Shown: positions 32,501 to 42,298, counted from the stretch's first letter. The stretch is 64,000 nt of DNA from Myxococcus hansupus (GCF_000280925.3 NZ_CP012109.1:6778501-6842500), one strand, 5' to 3'. A program made the numbers and translations. The notes: generated from the letters alone by a model not told the origin.

Positions 32501-33987
32501 GCGATTTGGGACGTCTGGACGCGGAGGGCCAGTTGTATCTGATGGGCCGCGCGAAGGACGTCATCATCGACCACAATGGGAAGAACATCTACCCGGACGA
32601 GCTGGAGGAGCTGTACCAGGACCACCCGCACATCCAGGAGCTGTCCATCGTCGGCCTGCCGGACGAGGCGGGCGGCGAGAAGGTGGCGTGCCTGTGCGTG
32701 CCCGACTACGGCAACCGCCCGCGCGAGGAGGTCCGCCGCGAGTTGGAGGAGCACTTCCGCAAGGTGGGCGCGGGCATGCCCTTCTACCGGCGCGTGAAGG
32801 TGCTGCGCCTGTGGGACGGCGAGCTGCCCCGCACCGCCAAGCGCAGCGTGAAGCGCAAGCAGGTGGTGGAGGAGCTCAAGCGCCAGGAGCGCATGGCGGC
32901 CAGCGCCAGCAAGGCGCGCGAGAAGGTGGCGAACCCGGGCATGGGTGGGGTGGGCGAATGGCTCTTCCCGCTCATCGCGGAGGTCAGCCACCGGCCGGTG
33001 GCCGACGTGCGCCCGGACGCGCTGCTCAGCGGTGACCTCGGCTTCGACTCGCTGATGCTCACCGAGCTGTCCTCCGCGCTGGAGGCCGCGGGCGTGCCCC
33101 TGCCCGCGGTGGAGGACCTGACGCAGGTGCAGACGGTGGAGGACCTGCGCAAGGTGGTGGCCTCCTCCGGCAAGCGCCCCACCGCGGAGACGCGCGCGAA
33201 GGAGATCTCCAAGGAGAACGAGCGCGCCGAAGAGGTGGAGATTCCCGTTCCCGAAGTCGTGGCGGACGTGGGCCGGCAGCTCCTGTCCTTCGGGCAGAAG
33301 GTGCTCTACGGCGGCGTGTTCGACGTGAAGGTGACGGGCAAGCCCTTCATCCCCAAGAATCGCAACTTCCTCGTCATCGCCAACCACTCCAGCCACCTGG
33401 ACGCGGGCCTGGTTCGCGTGGCGCTGGAGGAGCAAGGCGAGCGGCTGGTGTCGCTGGCGGCGCGTGACTACTTCTTCGACACGCCGCTCAAGCGCGCGTG
33501 GTTCGAGAACTTCACCAACCTGATTCCCATTGAGCGGCAGGGCTCGCTGCGCGAGTCGCTGCGCATGGCGGGTGAGGCGCTGCGGCAGGGCTACAACGTC
33601 CTCATCTTCCCGGAGGGCACGCGCTCCACCACCGGCGAGCTGATGGAGTTCAAGTCCACGCTGGGCTACCTGGCGCTCACCTTCCACGCGGACGTGCTGC
33701 CGCTCTACATCGGCGGCGCCTTCGACGCGCTCCCCAAGGGCAGCGTGCTGCCGAGGACGAAGACGCCTCTGCGGGTGAACATCGGCCCGGTGCTGGGCCA
33801 TGCGGACCTGCGCACGCGGGTGCAGGGCATGGCGCGCTCGGAGGGCTACCGCTACGTCACCCGCATCGCGGAGGACGCCATGCGGGCGCTGCGCGACGGC
33901 AAGGTGCTCAACCTGGAGCGGGTGGACCTGCCTCCGCCCGGCGCCGGCACCCGCAGGTCCAAGGCCACGGAAGGGAAGGACTCGTGA
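29575..33987 (+). CDS. elbD: Multidomain ether-lipid enzyme ElbD (reductase-ligase-ACP-acyltransferase)
   Basis: 1470 residues in four blocks. (1) Fatty acyl reductase-like NAD-binding domain: FAGATGFVGK near residue 20, MSTAFVAGN, YTYTKSLGEQ near 280. (2) AMP-binding acyl ligase: FTSGTTGTPKGVMLTHRN near 722, EGYGLTEAAPVLAV, DGWLHTGDLG and KDVIIDHNGKNIYP. (3) Acyl carrier domain with the phosphopantetheine Ser in LGFDSLMLTEL near 1157. (4) PlsC acyltransferase: NHSSHLD near 1270 and FPEGTRS. This is the architecture of Myxococcus ElbD, needed for fatty-acid ether lipids that act in fruiting body formation and sporulation. ATG 29575 (GAGGA upstream) is preferred over the GTG overlapping the elbC stop. 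Confidence 0.93.
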   Translation: MSPLSELNVTQTFTGKRLLFAGATGFVGKVTLSMLLTRYGNDLDKVYVLVRKGNTASAERRFFDKVAVSEPFQPLRDSLGDEGALAFIRQKVEVLDGDITDPWMGLEEAQVAELTGKVHAFINCAGLVSFNPSLEVGLNVNTHGLKFAAELALRWSVPLIHMSTAFVAGNRSGLVFEDEEVRGYFPKRDEMDGRDFSLEQELQDSARIVARLREQADDRALTSTFRKKALDRLVEEGRDTNDEKTLRLAVGRERKLWLSGELVRAGMERAAHWGWPNTYTYTKSLGEQVLAATPGLRYSIVRPSIVESARHFPFPGWNEGFTTSAPLAFAGIKGPGGIPAGESTILDIIPVDQVAGATIGITAHAMDVEERRIYQLASGDENPFYAGRSVELVGLYRRRYYRNRESGNALMNKLRSRIEPQPVSKQEFELFSAPMLLRGARFLKKAIDEVRPAWGAPAVQAMLDKAKVSLDEVDDNAQGIIALTELFLPFLYENRYVFRCDNTRSVYARMAHADRLKVPWDPEHIDWREYFLGTHLPGLEKWVFPGMESEREKRTVIPAHRDLLELMEATVHAYRHRVAFRMVAGEKEERFTYGEVHRYASRVGSFLLAAGIKHGDRVLLVSENRPEWGISYFGILRAGATVVPVDPGLSEAELVNIARRAEARACLVSEDAARDFPGLFAALGDGVTVASLAEAMTGDPAHPDRIGPVRKSAAADDLASIIFTSGTTGTPKGVMLTHRNFAALVAKLAGTFDIGVGDGVLSVLPLHHTFEFAAGFLTPFWRGAEITYIDELTSDRLGEVFETGRITAMVGVPALWQLLHRKITQEFASRPPFVEQALKALLATHGELRNRNNINLGKLLFWPVHRKFGGRIKVIVSGGSALPDDVHKAFHELGFNITEGYGLTEAAPVLAVTKPGNKRQPGTVGRALPGIELRILNPDNDGLGEVLAKGPNVMPGYFGDREATEAVLKDGWLHTGDLGRLDAEGQLYLMGRAKDVIIDHNGKNIYPDELEELYQDHPHIQELSIVGLPDEAGGEKVACLCVPDYGNRPREEVRRELEEHFRKVGAGMPFYRRVKVLRLWDGELPRTAKRSVKRKQVVEELKRQERMAASASKAREKVANPGMGGVGEWLFPLIAEVSHRPVADVRPDALLSGDLGFDSLMLTELSSALEAAGVPLPAVEDLTQVQTVEDLRKVVASSGKRPTAETRAKEISKENERAEEVEIPVPEVVADVGRQLLSFGQKVLYGGVFDVKVTGKPFIPKNRNFLVIANHSSHLDAGLVRVALEEQGERLVSLAARDYFFDTPLKRAWFENFTNLIPIERQGSLRESLRMAGEALRQGYNVLIFPEGTRSTTGELMEFKSTLGYLALTFHADVLPLYIGGAFDALPKGSVLPRTKTPLRVNIGPVLGHADLRTRVQGMARSEGYRYVTRIAEDAMRALRDGKVLNLERVDLPPPGAGTRRSKATEGKDS

Positions 33988-35012
33988 AGCTGCTGGTAAC
34001 GGGAGGCACGGGCTTTCTGGGCACGCACCTGGTGCCCAGGCTGGTGGCGGCGGGCCACGAGGTGCGGCTCATCGGCCGCTCGCAGCCGTCGGGCGCGCCG
34101 TACGCCGGGACGGAGTACGTGCCCGGTGACTTGAAGAACCGGGACGCGGTCCGCCGCGCGCTGGAAGGCGTGGACGCCGTCTACCACCTGGCGGGGCTCG
34201 TCTCCTTCCAGCCGAAGGACGCGCGGAAGATGTTCGAGCTGCACGTGGACAGCACGCGCGAGCTGCTGAGCGACGTGCGCGAGGCCGGCGTGAAGCGCGT
34301 GGTGCTGGCCTCCACCTCCGGCACCATCGCCGTGTCGAAGGAGGAGCGCGTCCTCGACGAGAGCGCCGACTACCCGATTACGGTGGTGGGCCGGTGGCCC
34401 TACTACCTGTCCAAAATCTACGAGGAGAAGCTGGCCCTCGCGTACTGCCGCAAGCACGCCATCCCCCTGGTGGTGCTCAACCCCAGCCTGCTGATGGGGC
34501 CCGGGGATGACCGGCTGTCCTCCACGTGGACGGTGGTGAAGTTCCTCAACCGCGAGATTCCGGCCATGCCGGGCGGCGGCATCTCCTTCGTGGACGCGCG
34601 CGACGCGGCGGACGCCTTCGTCCAGGCGCTCACCCGGGGCGAGCTGTACGGCCGGCACCTCATGGGCGTGAATCTGTCCATGACGGACTTCTTCCAGCGG
34701 CTGGAGCGCCTGTCCGGCGTGCCCGCGCCGAAGCTGAAGCTGCCGTCCCAGCTCAACGTGCTCGGTGGGAAGCTGCTGGAGCGCTGGGCCAAGGTGCGCG
34801 GCACCACGCCCACGCTGGACCCGCAGGAAATCGACATCGGTGAGCACTGGTTCTGGTTGAACGCGTCCAAGGCGGAGGCCGAGCTCGGCTTCCGCGCGCG
34901 CGACATCACGGAGACGCTCTCCGAGACGGTGCAGCACATCTACGGGAAGATGCCGCCCACGTGCCTGCCGGGCACCAAGGGCCGGCTGGCCGAGCTGCGC
35001 GAGAACACCTGA
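33984..35012 (+). CDS. elbE: NAD-dependent epimerase/dehydratase, probable ElbE
   Basis: 342-residue extended SDR: VTGGTGFLGTHLVPRLV, VYHLAGLVSF and YYLSKIYEEKLAL (YxxxK), then LNPSLLMGPGDDRLSSTW. Its GTG start overlaps the elbD stop, so it is coupled to elbD and completes the operon. Relatives reduce hydrophobic keto or aldehyde intermediates, which fits a redox step in ether-lipid synthesis. It is only distantly similar to the epimerase at 26208-27188. Confidence 0.87.
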   Translation: MKLLVTGGTGFLGTHLVPRLVAAGHEVRLIGRSQPSGAPYAGTEYVPGDLKNRDAVRRALEGVDAVYHLAGLVSFQPKDARKMFELHVDSTRELLSDVREAGVKRVVLASTSGTIAVSKEERVLDESADYPITVVGRWPYYLSKIYEEKLALAYCRKHAIPLVVLNPSLLMGPGDDRLSSTWTVVKFLNREIPAMPGGGISFVDARDAADAFVQALTRGELYGRHLMGVNLSMTDFFQRLERLSGVPAPKLKLPSQLNVLGGKLLERWAKVRGTTPTLDPQEIDIGEHWFWLNASKAEAELGFRARDITETLSETVQHIYGKMPPTCLPGTKGRLAELRENT

Positions 35013-35051
35013 GTCACCCGGGGGCGGGCGTCCTGAGTCCGGACGCCTCGC

Positions 35052-35222
35052 CTACCGGTGCCGCGCGCCCACCGTGCGCTGGGCGTTGTCCACCAGCCGC
35101 GCGGCCCACGGCTCGGAGCGGTGGCTCCACACCCAGGCCGCGCCCAGGAAGGCGCAGCCGAGGAGCACCAGCACCAGCCGCGCGAGGAAGGAGGGCCCCG
35201 CGTCACCCGCGCTCGCGGCCAT
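35052..35222 (-). CDS. Small single-span membrane protein, 56 residues
   Basis: An ATG at 35222, two bases after the stop of the FHA-GGDEF gene, opens a 56-residue frame with one clear transmembrane helix (ARLVLVLLGCAFLGAAWVW) followed by a short tail (SHRSEPWAARLVDNAQRT) and a TAG stop. Spacing suggests translational coupling to the diguanylate cyclase gene upstream. No family recognised. The rest of the 212-base gap between elbE and the GGDEF gene holds nothing else visible. A role as membrane partner of the cyclase is speculation. Confidence 0.6.
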   Translation of the reverse strand: MAASAGDAGPSFLARLVLVLLGCAFLGAAWVWSHRSEPWAARLVDNAQRTVGARHR

Positions 35223-35224
35223 GG

Positions 35225-36106
<882 letters not shown>

Positions 36107-36366
36107 CGGATTCGAGGCTATCACGACAGCCTCGGCAGACGCCAAGCAACGCAGCAGGGGCCGGTTCTTCGGCCCTTGGCGGCGTTTCTCCCACATGGCG
36201 ACCGGGTGGACCGGGGCGCGGGGTGGAAGCCCACCGCCCCGGGGCGTCTGACGTCCAGCGCCGGTCATGACGCCCCACCGGGGCGGTTGGGCACTCAACG
36301 GTGGACAGCAGGCGGGCACACGTGCCCTTGCCGGCCCTCCGGGGACGGCTAACGTCCGGAACACCT

Positions 36367-37596
36367 ATGTCCAAAGTCCTGGCGATGATTCTGGCTGGCG
36401 GCGCGGGAACGCGTTTGGAGCCCCTGACGCGCGAACGCGCGAAGCCCGCTGTTCCCTTCGGCGGCCGCTACCGCATCATCGATTTCGTCCTGTCGAACTT
36501 CGCCAACTCCGGCGTGTACCGGATGAAGGTGCTGACGCAGTACAAGAGCGACTCGCTCAACAACCACCTGTCCCGCGCGTGGCGGATGACGGCGTTCCTG
36601 GGCCACTACGTGGAGCCCGTGCCCGCGCAGATGCGCACGGGACTGGACTGGTACAAGGGCAGCGCGGACGCCATCTACCAGAACCTCAACATCATCACCG
36701 ACGAGGAGCCCGACTACATCTTCGTCTTCGGCGCGGACCACGTGTACCGGATGGACACGCGGCAGATGTTGGACTTCCACTGCACGAAGAAGGCGGCGTG
36801 CACGGTGGCCGCGATTCCCGTCCCGATTGAGCAGGGGCGCGAGTTCGGCATCATCGACGTGGGCCCGGACGGCCGGATGCGGCAGTTCCTGGAGAAGCCC
36901 AAGGACCCGCCGCCCATGCCGGGCAACCCGAAGATGTGCCTGGCCTCCATGGGCAACTACCTCTTCTCCACCGACGTGCTGGTGCAGGAGGTGGTGCGTG
37001 ACGCGGCGAACGAGACGAGCGCGCACGACTTCGGCAAGTCCATCATCAGCGAGCTCTACAAGCGCGCGCCGGTGTACGTGTACGACTTCGCCCAGAACGA
37101 GGTGCCGGGCCAGGAAGCCAAGGAGCGCGGCTACTGGCGCGACGTGGGGAACATCGACGTCTACTACCAGTCCAACATGGACCTGGTGGACGTGGACCCG
37201 ACGTTCAACCTCTACAACGACCGCTGGCCCATCCACACCCAGCCCAACAACTACCCGCCGGCGAAGTTCGTCTTCGCGGACGAGCAGAACAGCCGCGTGG
37301 GCCACGCCATGGACACGCTGGTGGCGGAGGGCTGCATCATCTCCGGCGGCAGCGTGCGCCGCTCGGTGCTGTCTCCCAAGGTGCGCGTCAATTCGTACTC
37401 GGAGGTGGAGGACTCGCTCCTCTTCGAGAACGTCACCATTGGCCGGCGCTGCCGCATCCGCCGGGCCATCATCGACAAGAACGTGGAGATTCCGCCGGGG
37501 ATGACCATCGGATTCGACCCCGTGGAGGACAAGCGACGCTTCCACGTGACGTCCGGGGGCGTGGTGGTGATTCCCAAGGGCATGAAGGTGACCTGA
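36367..37596 (+). CDS. glgC: Glucose-1-phosphate adenylyltransferase
   Basis: 409 residues making ADP-glucose for glycogen synthesis. Motifs: [36 protein letters not shown], the nucleotide loop [20 protein letters not shown], and a C-terminal left-handed beta-helix ([32 protein letters not shown]). Start ATG 36367. It complements glgX and treY of the same window in storage polysaccharide metabolism, although they are not contiguous. Confidence 0.96.
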   Translation: MSKVLAMILAGGAGTRLEPLTRERAKPAVPFGGRYRIIDFVLSNFANSGVYRMKVLTQYKSDSLNNHLSRAWRMTAFLGHYVEPVPAQMRTGLDWYKGSADAIYQNLNIITDEEPDYIFVFGADHVYRMDTRQMLDFHCTKKAACTVAAIPVPIEQGREFGIIDVGPDGRMRQFLEKPKDPPPMPGNPKMCLASMGNYLFSTDVLVQEVVRDAANETSAHDFGKSIISELYKRAPVYVYDFAQNEVPGQEAKERGYWRDVGNIDVYYQSNMDLVDVDPTFNLYNDRWPIHTQPNNYPPAKFVFADEQNSRVGHAMDTLVAEGCIISGGSVRRSVLSPKVRVNSYSEVEDSLLFENVTIGRRCRIRRAIIDKNVEIPPGMTIGFDPVEDKRRFHVTSGGVVVIPKGMKVT

Positions 37597-37603
37597 GTTC
37601 ACC

Positions 37604-38128
37604 ATGGGCACGGACGGACTCCACCTGCGGCCCGCGAGGGAGTCCGACCGGCGCACGCTGTGGCGCATCCACACCCAAGCCGTGGAGGCGCTGTGCCCGC
37701 GCGCCTACGCCCCTCACGAGGTGAGGACGTGGGTGCGTTTGTTGAAACCGGAGGGCTATTTGCGTCCGGACCGTCCGCGCACGGTGCTGGTGGCGGAGCG
37801 AGGCCGCCGCGCCGTGGGCTTTGGGCAGGTGGACGCGGGCGTGGGGGAGTTGGAGGCGCTCTACGTGACGCCCGACGAGACGGGCCTCGGCGTGGGCGCC
37901 ACCCTGCTGTCCGCGCTGGAGGCCGCCGTCTGGCGAGGCCGCGCGGCCTTGCTCGGACTGGATGCCAGCCTGAACGCGGAGCACTTCTACCAGCGGCACG
38001 GGTACGCCACCGTGCACGCGGCGCTGCGCCCGCTCACGCTCGAGGTGAAGCTGGCGTGTGTGCGGATGCAGAAACAGCGGCCGGCCGCGCCCCCAAGGCC
38101 GCGGCCGGACCTCGCCGGGACTAGGTGA
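37604..38128 (+). CDS. GNAT family N-acetyltransferase
   Basis: 174 residues with the GNAT fold: LRPARESDRRTLWRIHTQAVE, VGFGQVDAGVGELEALYVTPDETGLGVGATLLSALE (acetyl-CoA loop) and LDASLNAEHFYQRHGY. Substrate unknown. It begins 7 bases after glgC and so probably shares its transcript. It overlaps the convergent membrane protein gene by 8 bases. Confidence 0.9.
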   Translation: MGTDGLHLRPARESDRRTLWRIHTQAVEALCPRAYAPHEVRTWVRLLKPEGYLRPDRPRTVLVAERGRRAVGFGQVDAGVGELEALYVTPDETGLGVGATLLSALEAAVWRGRAALLGLDASLNAEHFYQRHGYATVHAALRPLTLEVKLACVRMQKQRPAAPPRPRPDLAGTR

Positions 38129-38570
38129 AGGCGGCCTTCACCTCGGGCTTGTTGAGCACCACCAGCGCCCAGATGCCCACGGGGATGGCCAGACACACGC
38201 AGGGGCCACAGCACGGGATGACCGCGATGATGGCGGCGGCCATCGACAAGCCGTAGCTCTGCAGGTTCTTCATCTTCAGCGCGCCGAAGAAGACCAGGCC
38301 GTGCAGCAGGAGCGTGGGCAGCGTGAAGAGCAGCTTGCCTCCCGTGGTCGTCATCCCCGCGAGCAACTGCCGGGCCCCCTCGGGCAGGTCGGGGTTGTCG
38401 AGCGCCTCCGCGACGGCGGGGTCCGTTCCGCCAAACGACTGGAGCACGCTGATGAGCCCCAGCAGCAGGGCAATGGCGGACAGGACCATCAGCAGGATGG
38501 CCGGCAGCATGACGGCTTCCTTCGCGCCCGCGCCGCCGGGAGAGTTCATGCTTCCGTAGGTGTTCTCCAT
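38121..38570 (-). CDS. Hypothetical membrane protein
   Basis: 149 residues with about four hydrophobic segments (MLPAILLMVLSAIALLLGLISVLQ, LFTLPTLLLHGLVFFGALKM, SMAAAIIAVIPCCGPCVCLAIPVGIWALVVL) and a short cysteine cluster CCGPCVC at the border of two helices, as in DUF4190-like bacterial membrane proteins. Start ATG 38570; the frame runs further upstream but that part is unconserved-looking. Function unknown. Confidence 0.75.
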   Translation of the reverse strand: MENTYGSMNSPGGAGAKEAVMLPAILLMVLSAIALLLGLISVLQSFGGTDPAVAEALDNPDLPEGARQLLAGMTTTGGKLLFTLPTLLLHGLVFFGALKMKNLQSYGLSMAAAIIAVIPCCGPCVCLAIPVGIWALVVLNKPEVKAAFT

Positions 38571-38694
38571 GGTCCCCAGTACCCCTCTGTGCCGCGTGAA
38601 TGGTGTGCGGACCCTGGAGCCCGCGCGCGGACATTCCACTCGGAGTCCCGTGAGCACGCCAGGGGTAAATGACACCCCCTGGCCCCCTCCCCTC

Positions 38695-40119
38695 TCACGC
38701 CTTGAAGGTCAGGAGGGGAGACAGCCGGGCCACCTCCCGGACGATGCCGGCCTCCACCTGCGCGTCCACCACCGGGCGGATGGGTTTGTAGGCCGCCGGC
38801 GCCTCCTCGACGCGGCGCTCCGCGCGCAGCGTGACGCAGTCCACGCCCGTCAGGCCCAGGGCGGAATCACGGTGGTCCGCGCCCCCACGAGACAACGAGA
38901 AGCGCGAGCGTGCGCGGCCGGCCCCGTGGGATGCGGACTCCAACGCCCGGGCATCGCCGCACCCCACCATGAGGAAGGACGTGGCTCCCATGGAGCCGGG
39001 GATGATGACGGGCTGCTCCACGCCGGCGGGACAGGCCCCCTTGCGCGCCAGCCAGCCCCCTTCATGAGGCAACGTCAGGTTGTGAGGCACGTCGTAGACG
39101 AGCGGCGCCTCCACGTCCCCGAAGAGCTCGCGGAGCGTCTGGCGCAGCAGCTCCGCCAGGAGCAGCCGGTTGAGGAAGGCGTAGTTGGCGGCGGTGGCCT
39201 CCGCCTCCAGGTACTCCGACACGAGCCGCTCGTCCGCCAACGGCAGGATGCCGCTGTCCGGCAGCGGTGTGCCCTGGGGCCACGCCTTGCGTGCCCGCTC
39301 CTGCCAGGCCACGCCCACGTGCTTGCCCACGTCCCGGCTGCCGGAGTGAATCATGAACGCGAGCTGCCCTTCGCGAACACCCCACCGCCAGGCACGGCCC
39401 CGGTCCTCCACCGCCTCCACGCGCTGCACCTCCACGAAGTGGTTGCCGCCGCCAATGGTGGCCAGCCCCGCGTCCCGCACCACGCCCTCGCGCGTGAAGG
39501 ACTCGGGCGCCCAGGACGGATGGCCCTTCAGCCCGCCGCCCAGGTGGATGCGCGCCACCTCCGCGTCGAGCTGCGAAAGGTCGGCCTGTCCCGCGCATCC
39601 GAGCGGGCGCTCCAGCGTCTCCAGCAGCCAGCCCTGGACGCCGTCGCGCAGCAGCGCCTCGGCGGCCCGGGAGCCCATGGCCACGTCGCGCGTGCCGAAG
39701 AAGTAGTGGCCTTTCATCCGCTCGACGAACGCGTCGCGCTTCGCCTGGAAGGCCTCCACGGAGAGGTCCGCGACGTGCAGCCGCATGCCGCAGTTGATGT
39801 CGGTGCCGATGGCGCCGGGGACCACGAGCCCCCGCGTGTGAAGCACCGAGCCAATGGCCACCCCCGAGTCACCCGGATGAAAGTCCGGGGTGGCACGCAC
39901 GCGGAGCACTTCTCCGCCTGCGGGGTGCCGCAACGCGGCCAGGTGGGCGAGTTGCCGGAAGGCCTTGCCCTCAACGGGCAGGTCCGGCGGGAGAAGCACC
40001 TCGGCGGGCGGCGAATGCGCGTTGCCGTGGAGGCGCACGGAGTACAGGCGGCCGTCATAGGCCACCTCGAGCCCCTCGCGGGCGAGCGCCCGGAGAAGCC
40101 GGTTCAATTTCGGCTGCAT
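38695..40119 (-). CDS. rtcB: RtcB family RNA ligase
   Basis: 474 residues. RtcB joins 2,3-cyclic phosphate or 3-phosphate RNA ends to 5-hydroxyl ends using GTP and Mn2+. Landmarks: GAIGTDINCGMRL (metal Cys), ATIGGGNHFVEVQ (metal His), HSGSRDVG (metal His), YDVPHN (metal His), IPGSMGATSFLMVG, the guanylylated His in SASHGAGR near residue 397, and APAAYKPIRPVVDA. The first 70 residues before PDFHPGDSGVAIG form a longer lead than in E. coli RtcB, so this is a divergent subfamily. I chose ATG 40119 over GTG 40158. No RtcA follows. It may act with the Ro-like locus at 51.6-56 kb. Confidence 0.92.
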   Translation of the reverse strand: MQPKLNRLLRALAREGLEVAYDGRLYSVRLHGNAHSPPAEVLLPPDLPVEGKAFRQLAHLAALRHPAGGEVLRVRATPDFHPGDSGVAIGSVLHTRGLVVPGAIGTDINCGMRLHVADLSVEAFQAKRDAFVERMKGHYFFGTRDVAMGSRAAEALLRDGVQGWLLETLERPLGCAGQADLSQLDAEVARIHLGGGLKGHPSWAPESFTREGVVRDAGLATIGGGNHFVEVQRVEAVEDRGRAWRWGVREGQLAFMIHSGSRDVGKHVGVAWQERARKAWPQGTPLPDSGILPLADERLVSEYLEAEATAANYAFLNRLLLAELLRQTLRELFGDVEAPLVYDVPHNLTLPHEGGWLARKGACPAGVEQPVIIPGSMGATSFLMVGCGDARALESASHGAGRARSRFSLSRGGADHRDSALGLTGVDCVTLRAERRVEEAPAAYKPIRPVVDAQVEAGIVREVARLSPLLTFKA

Positions 40120-40276
40120 GACCCAGCTCAGGAATGCCCAGGGCCCGATGACGGGCACGCTGGGGGACGTGACGGAGAGATGAGGGACCTTGGGTCAGCA
40201 GCCGCGGTCGCCAGGCGGCGCGAAGCCGTCTTCACCGTGCACGCACGGGCACTGGGGTTGTTCCTGACGGCAGTCG

Positions 40277-41056
40277 CTACACGACGGTGGACAGGCCGCC
40301 ATCCACGTTGATGGCCGCGCCGCTGATGTAGCCCCCGCGCGGGGACAGCAGGAAGGCCACGGTGTCCGCGAACTCCTCCGCCTTCCCCACCCGGCCCAGC
40401 GGGATGCCCGCGTGACGGGCCATCTCCTGCTGGAAGGACTCCACGGGCTTGCCCACTTCCTGGGCGCGGCGCACCCACTGGCCGCTTTCGATGATGCCCA
40501 CCAGCACCGCGTTCACCCGGATGCCATGCGGGCCCAGCTCCTTGGACAGCGCCTTCGTCAGCGCCAGCCCCGCCGCGCGCGACACCGAGGACGGCGTCGA
40601 GTTGGCCCCTGGCGTCTTCGCCGCGATGGCCAACACGTTGACGATGGCGGCGCTCCCCGATTCCTTCAGGAACGGGAGCGCCTGCCGGGAGGCACGAATC
40701 GCCGCGAAGACCTTGAGCTGGAGGTCGGCTTCCCACTCCGCGTCACTCACGGAGGCGAAGGGCCGGGCCGCGGCGGCGCCCGCGTTGTTCACCAGCGCGT
40801 CGATGCGCCCGAAGCGCGCGTGCGCGGCGTCGACGAAGTGCTCCACCTCCCAGGCGCGTGACACGTCGGCCTGGACCGTCAAGACGTCACCGCCCTCCGC
40901 GCGGAGGGCCGCGGCCGTGGCCTCCAGACGCTCGGCGCCGCGGGCACACAGGGCCACCTTCGCGCCCTCCCGAATGAGCCTTCGGGCCACCGCCGCCCCC
41001 AGCCCCTCCGAGCCCCCCGTCACCAGCACCACCTTGCCACCCAGCTCCAGGTCCAC
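40277..41056 (-). CDS. SDR family protein with degenerate active site
   Basis: 259 residues of classical SDR fold: VTGGSEGLGAAVARRL, NNAGAAAARPF, a C-terminal GYISGAAINVDGG. At the catalytic place, where YxxxK is expected, it reads SVSRAAGLALTKALS, that is Tyr to Ser and Lys to Arg. It also lacks the usual Ser before it in a normal context (NVLAIAAKTPG). It may bind NAD(P) without normal dehydrogenase chemistry, or use another residue. GTG start with GGAGGTGG ahead. About 150 bases separate it from rtcB. Confidence 0.87.
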   Translation of the reverse strand: MDLELGGKVVLVTGGSEGLGAAVARRLIREGAKVALCARGAERLEATAAALRAEGGDVLTVQADVSRAWEVEHFVDAAHARFGRIDALVNNAGAAAARPFASVSDAEWEADLQLKVFAAIRASRQALPFLKESGSAAIVNVLAIAAKTPGANSTPSSVSRAAGLALTKALSKELGPHGIRVNAVLVGIIESGQWVRRAQEVGKPVESFQQEMARHAGIPLGRVGKAEEFADTVAFLLSPRGGYISGAAINVDGGLSTVV

Positions 41057-41137
41057 GTGCCACCTCCTCGCGGCCAGCGCCGGCCCCCACGAGGCGACTG
41101 CACCTCGTGTGGAGCCGGAACGCGGGACGTCACATCA

Positions 41138-42298
41138 TCACGCCGGCTGCTTCACGAACTGCCGCTTCTGGTCGAAGGCGGCCAGCGTCTGGGCAATCTC
41201 CTCGTTCACCGCGCGCAGCATGTCCTGCTTCTCGCGGAACGGCAGGAAGGCGCTCTTGAAGCCCGAGACGAGGATGGTGGTCAGGTCTTCCAGCGACAAG
41301 CCCAGTTCGGAGTGCGCCGTCCACAGCTCCTTCGTCACCGTGGTGTCGGTGATGAGGCGGTTGTCCGTGTTGATGGTCACCCGCAGGCCGTAGTCGAAGT
41401 AGAACTTCAGCGGGTGCGCCGCGAGGCTGGACACCGCGCCCGTCTGCACGTTGGAGGTGGGGCACACCTCCAGCGGAATCCGGTGGTCGTTGACGTAGTT
41501 GAGCAGGTCCCCGTCCTCACGCAGCCGCGTGCCGTGGCCGATGCGGTGCGCGCCCAGGTTGTGGATGGCCTGGGAGATGGACTCCGGCCCGTAGGCCTCG
41601 CCCGCGTGCGCGGTGCAGTTCACGTTGTTCTTGAGGATGAGCTGGAAGGCGTCGCGGTGGTCCTTCGCCGGGAAGCTCGCCTCCGCGCCGGCCAGGTCGA
41701 AGCCGATGACGCCGCGGTTCTTGTACGCCACCGCCAGTTCCGCCAGCCGCATGGAGGTCTGCGGGTTGATGTGGCGGATGCCGCAGACGATGACGCCGCA
41801 CTTGATGCCCGTCTCGCGCTTCGCGGTGCGCAGGCCCTCGAGCACCGAGTCGATGACCGTGGTCATCTTCAGGCCCTTCTGCAGGTGCAGCGCGGGCGAG
41901 TAGCGGACCTCCAGCCAGCGCACGTTCTCCGCGGCGGCGTCCACGGCCAGCTCATAGGCGGCGCGATAGAGCGCATCGGCCGTCTGGAGCACGGAGAGCG
42001 TCACGTCGAAGGCGACGAGGTACTCCTCCAGGCTCTTGCACACCTCGCCCATGTGGATGGCCTTGGCCAGCCCGTCCTCGGTGTCGGCGAGCAGCTTCAC
42101 CTTCTGCTGCTCGGCCAGCTCGAGGATGGTCTTCAGGCGCATCGAACCGTCCAGGTGGCAGTGGAGGTCCGTCTTGGGCAGCGCACGCAGCAACTCTTCC
42201 GTCACCGCCAGCGTGGGCGGCGGCATGAAGTCCGTCCGCCGGGCGGACGAAGGAATGCCGGTGGCGCTGGGAATCTCGTCATCACGAATGGTAGGCAT
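41138..42298 (-). CDS. add: Adenosine deaminase
   Basis: 386 residues of the metal-dependent amidohydrolase fold: zinc ligands in TDLHCHLDGS, catalytic HAGE (CTAHAGEAYGPES), the His of HRIGHGTRL and the last Asp in TINTDNRL. It deaminates adenosine to inosine for purine salvage. The N-terminal 30 residues before the barrel are low-confidence; an in-frame ATG at 42226 is possible. The normal motif SLNTDDP is TINTDNR here, a variation seen in this family's adenosine-deaminase-like branch. Confidence 0.93.
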   Translation of the reverse strand: MPTIRDDEIPSATGIPSSARRTDFMPPPTLAVTEELLRALPKTDLHCHLDGSMRLKTILELAEQQKVKLLADTEDGLAKAIHMGEVCKSLEEYLVAFDVTLSVLQTADALYRAAYELAVDAAAENVRWLEVRYSPALHLQKGLKMTTVIDSVLEGLRTAKRETGIKCGVIVCGIRHINPQTSMRLAELAVAYKNRGVIGFDLAGAEASFPAKDHRDAFQLILKNNVNCTAHAGEAYGPESISQAIHNLGAHRIGHGTRLREDGDLLNYVNDHRIPLEVCPTSNVQTGAVSSLAAHPLKFYFDYGLRVTINTDNRLITDTTVTKELWTAHSELGLSLEDLTTILVSGFKSAFLPFREKQDMLRAVNEEIAQTLAAFDQKRQFVKQPA

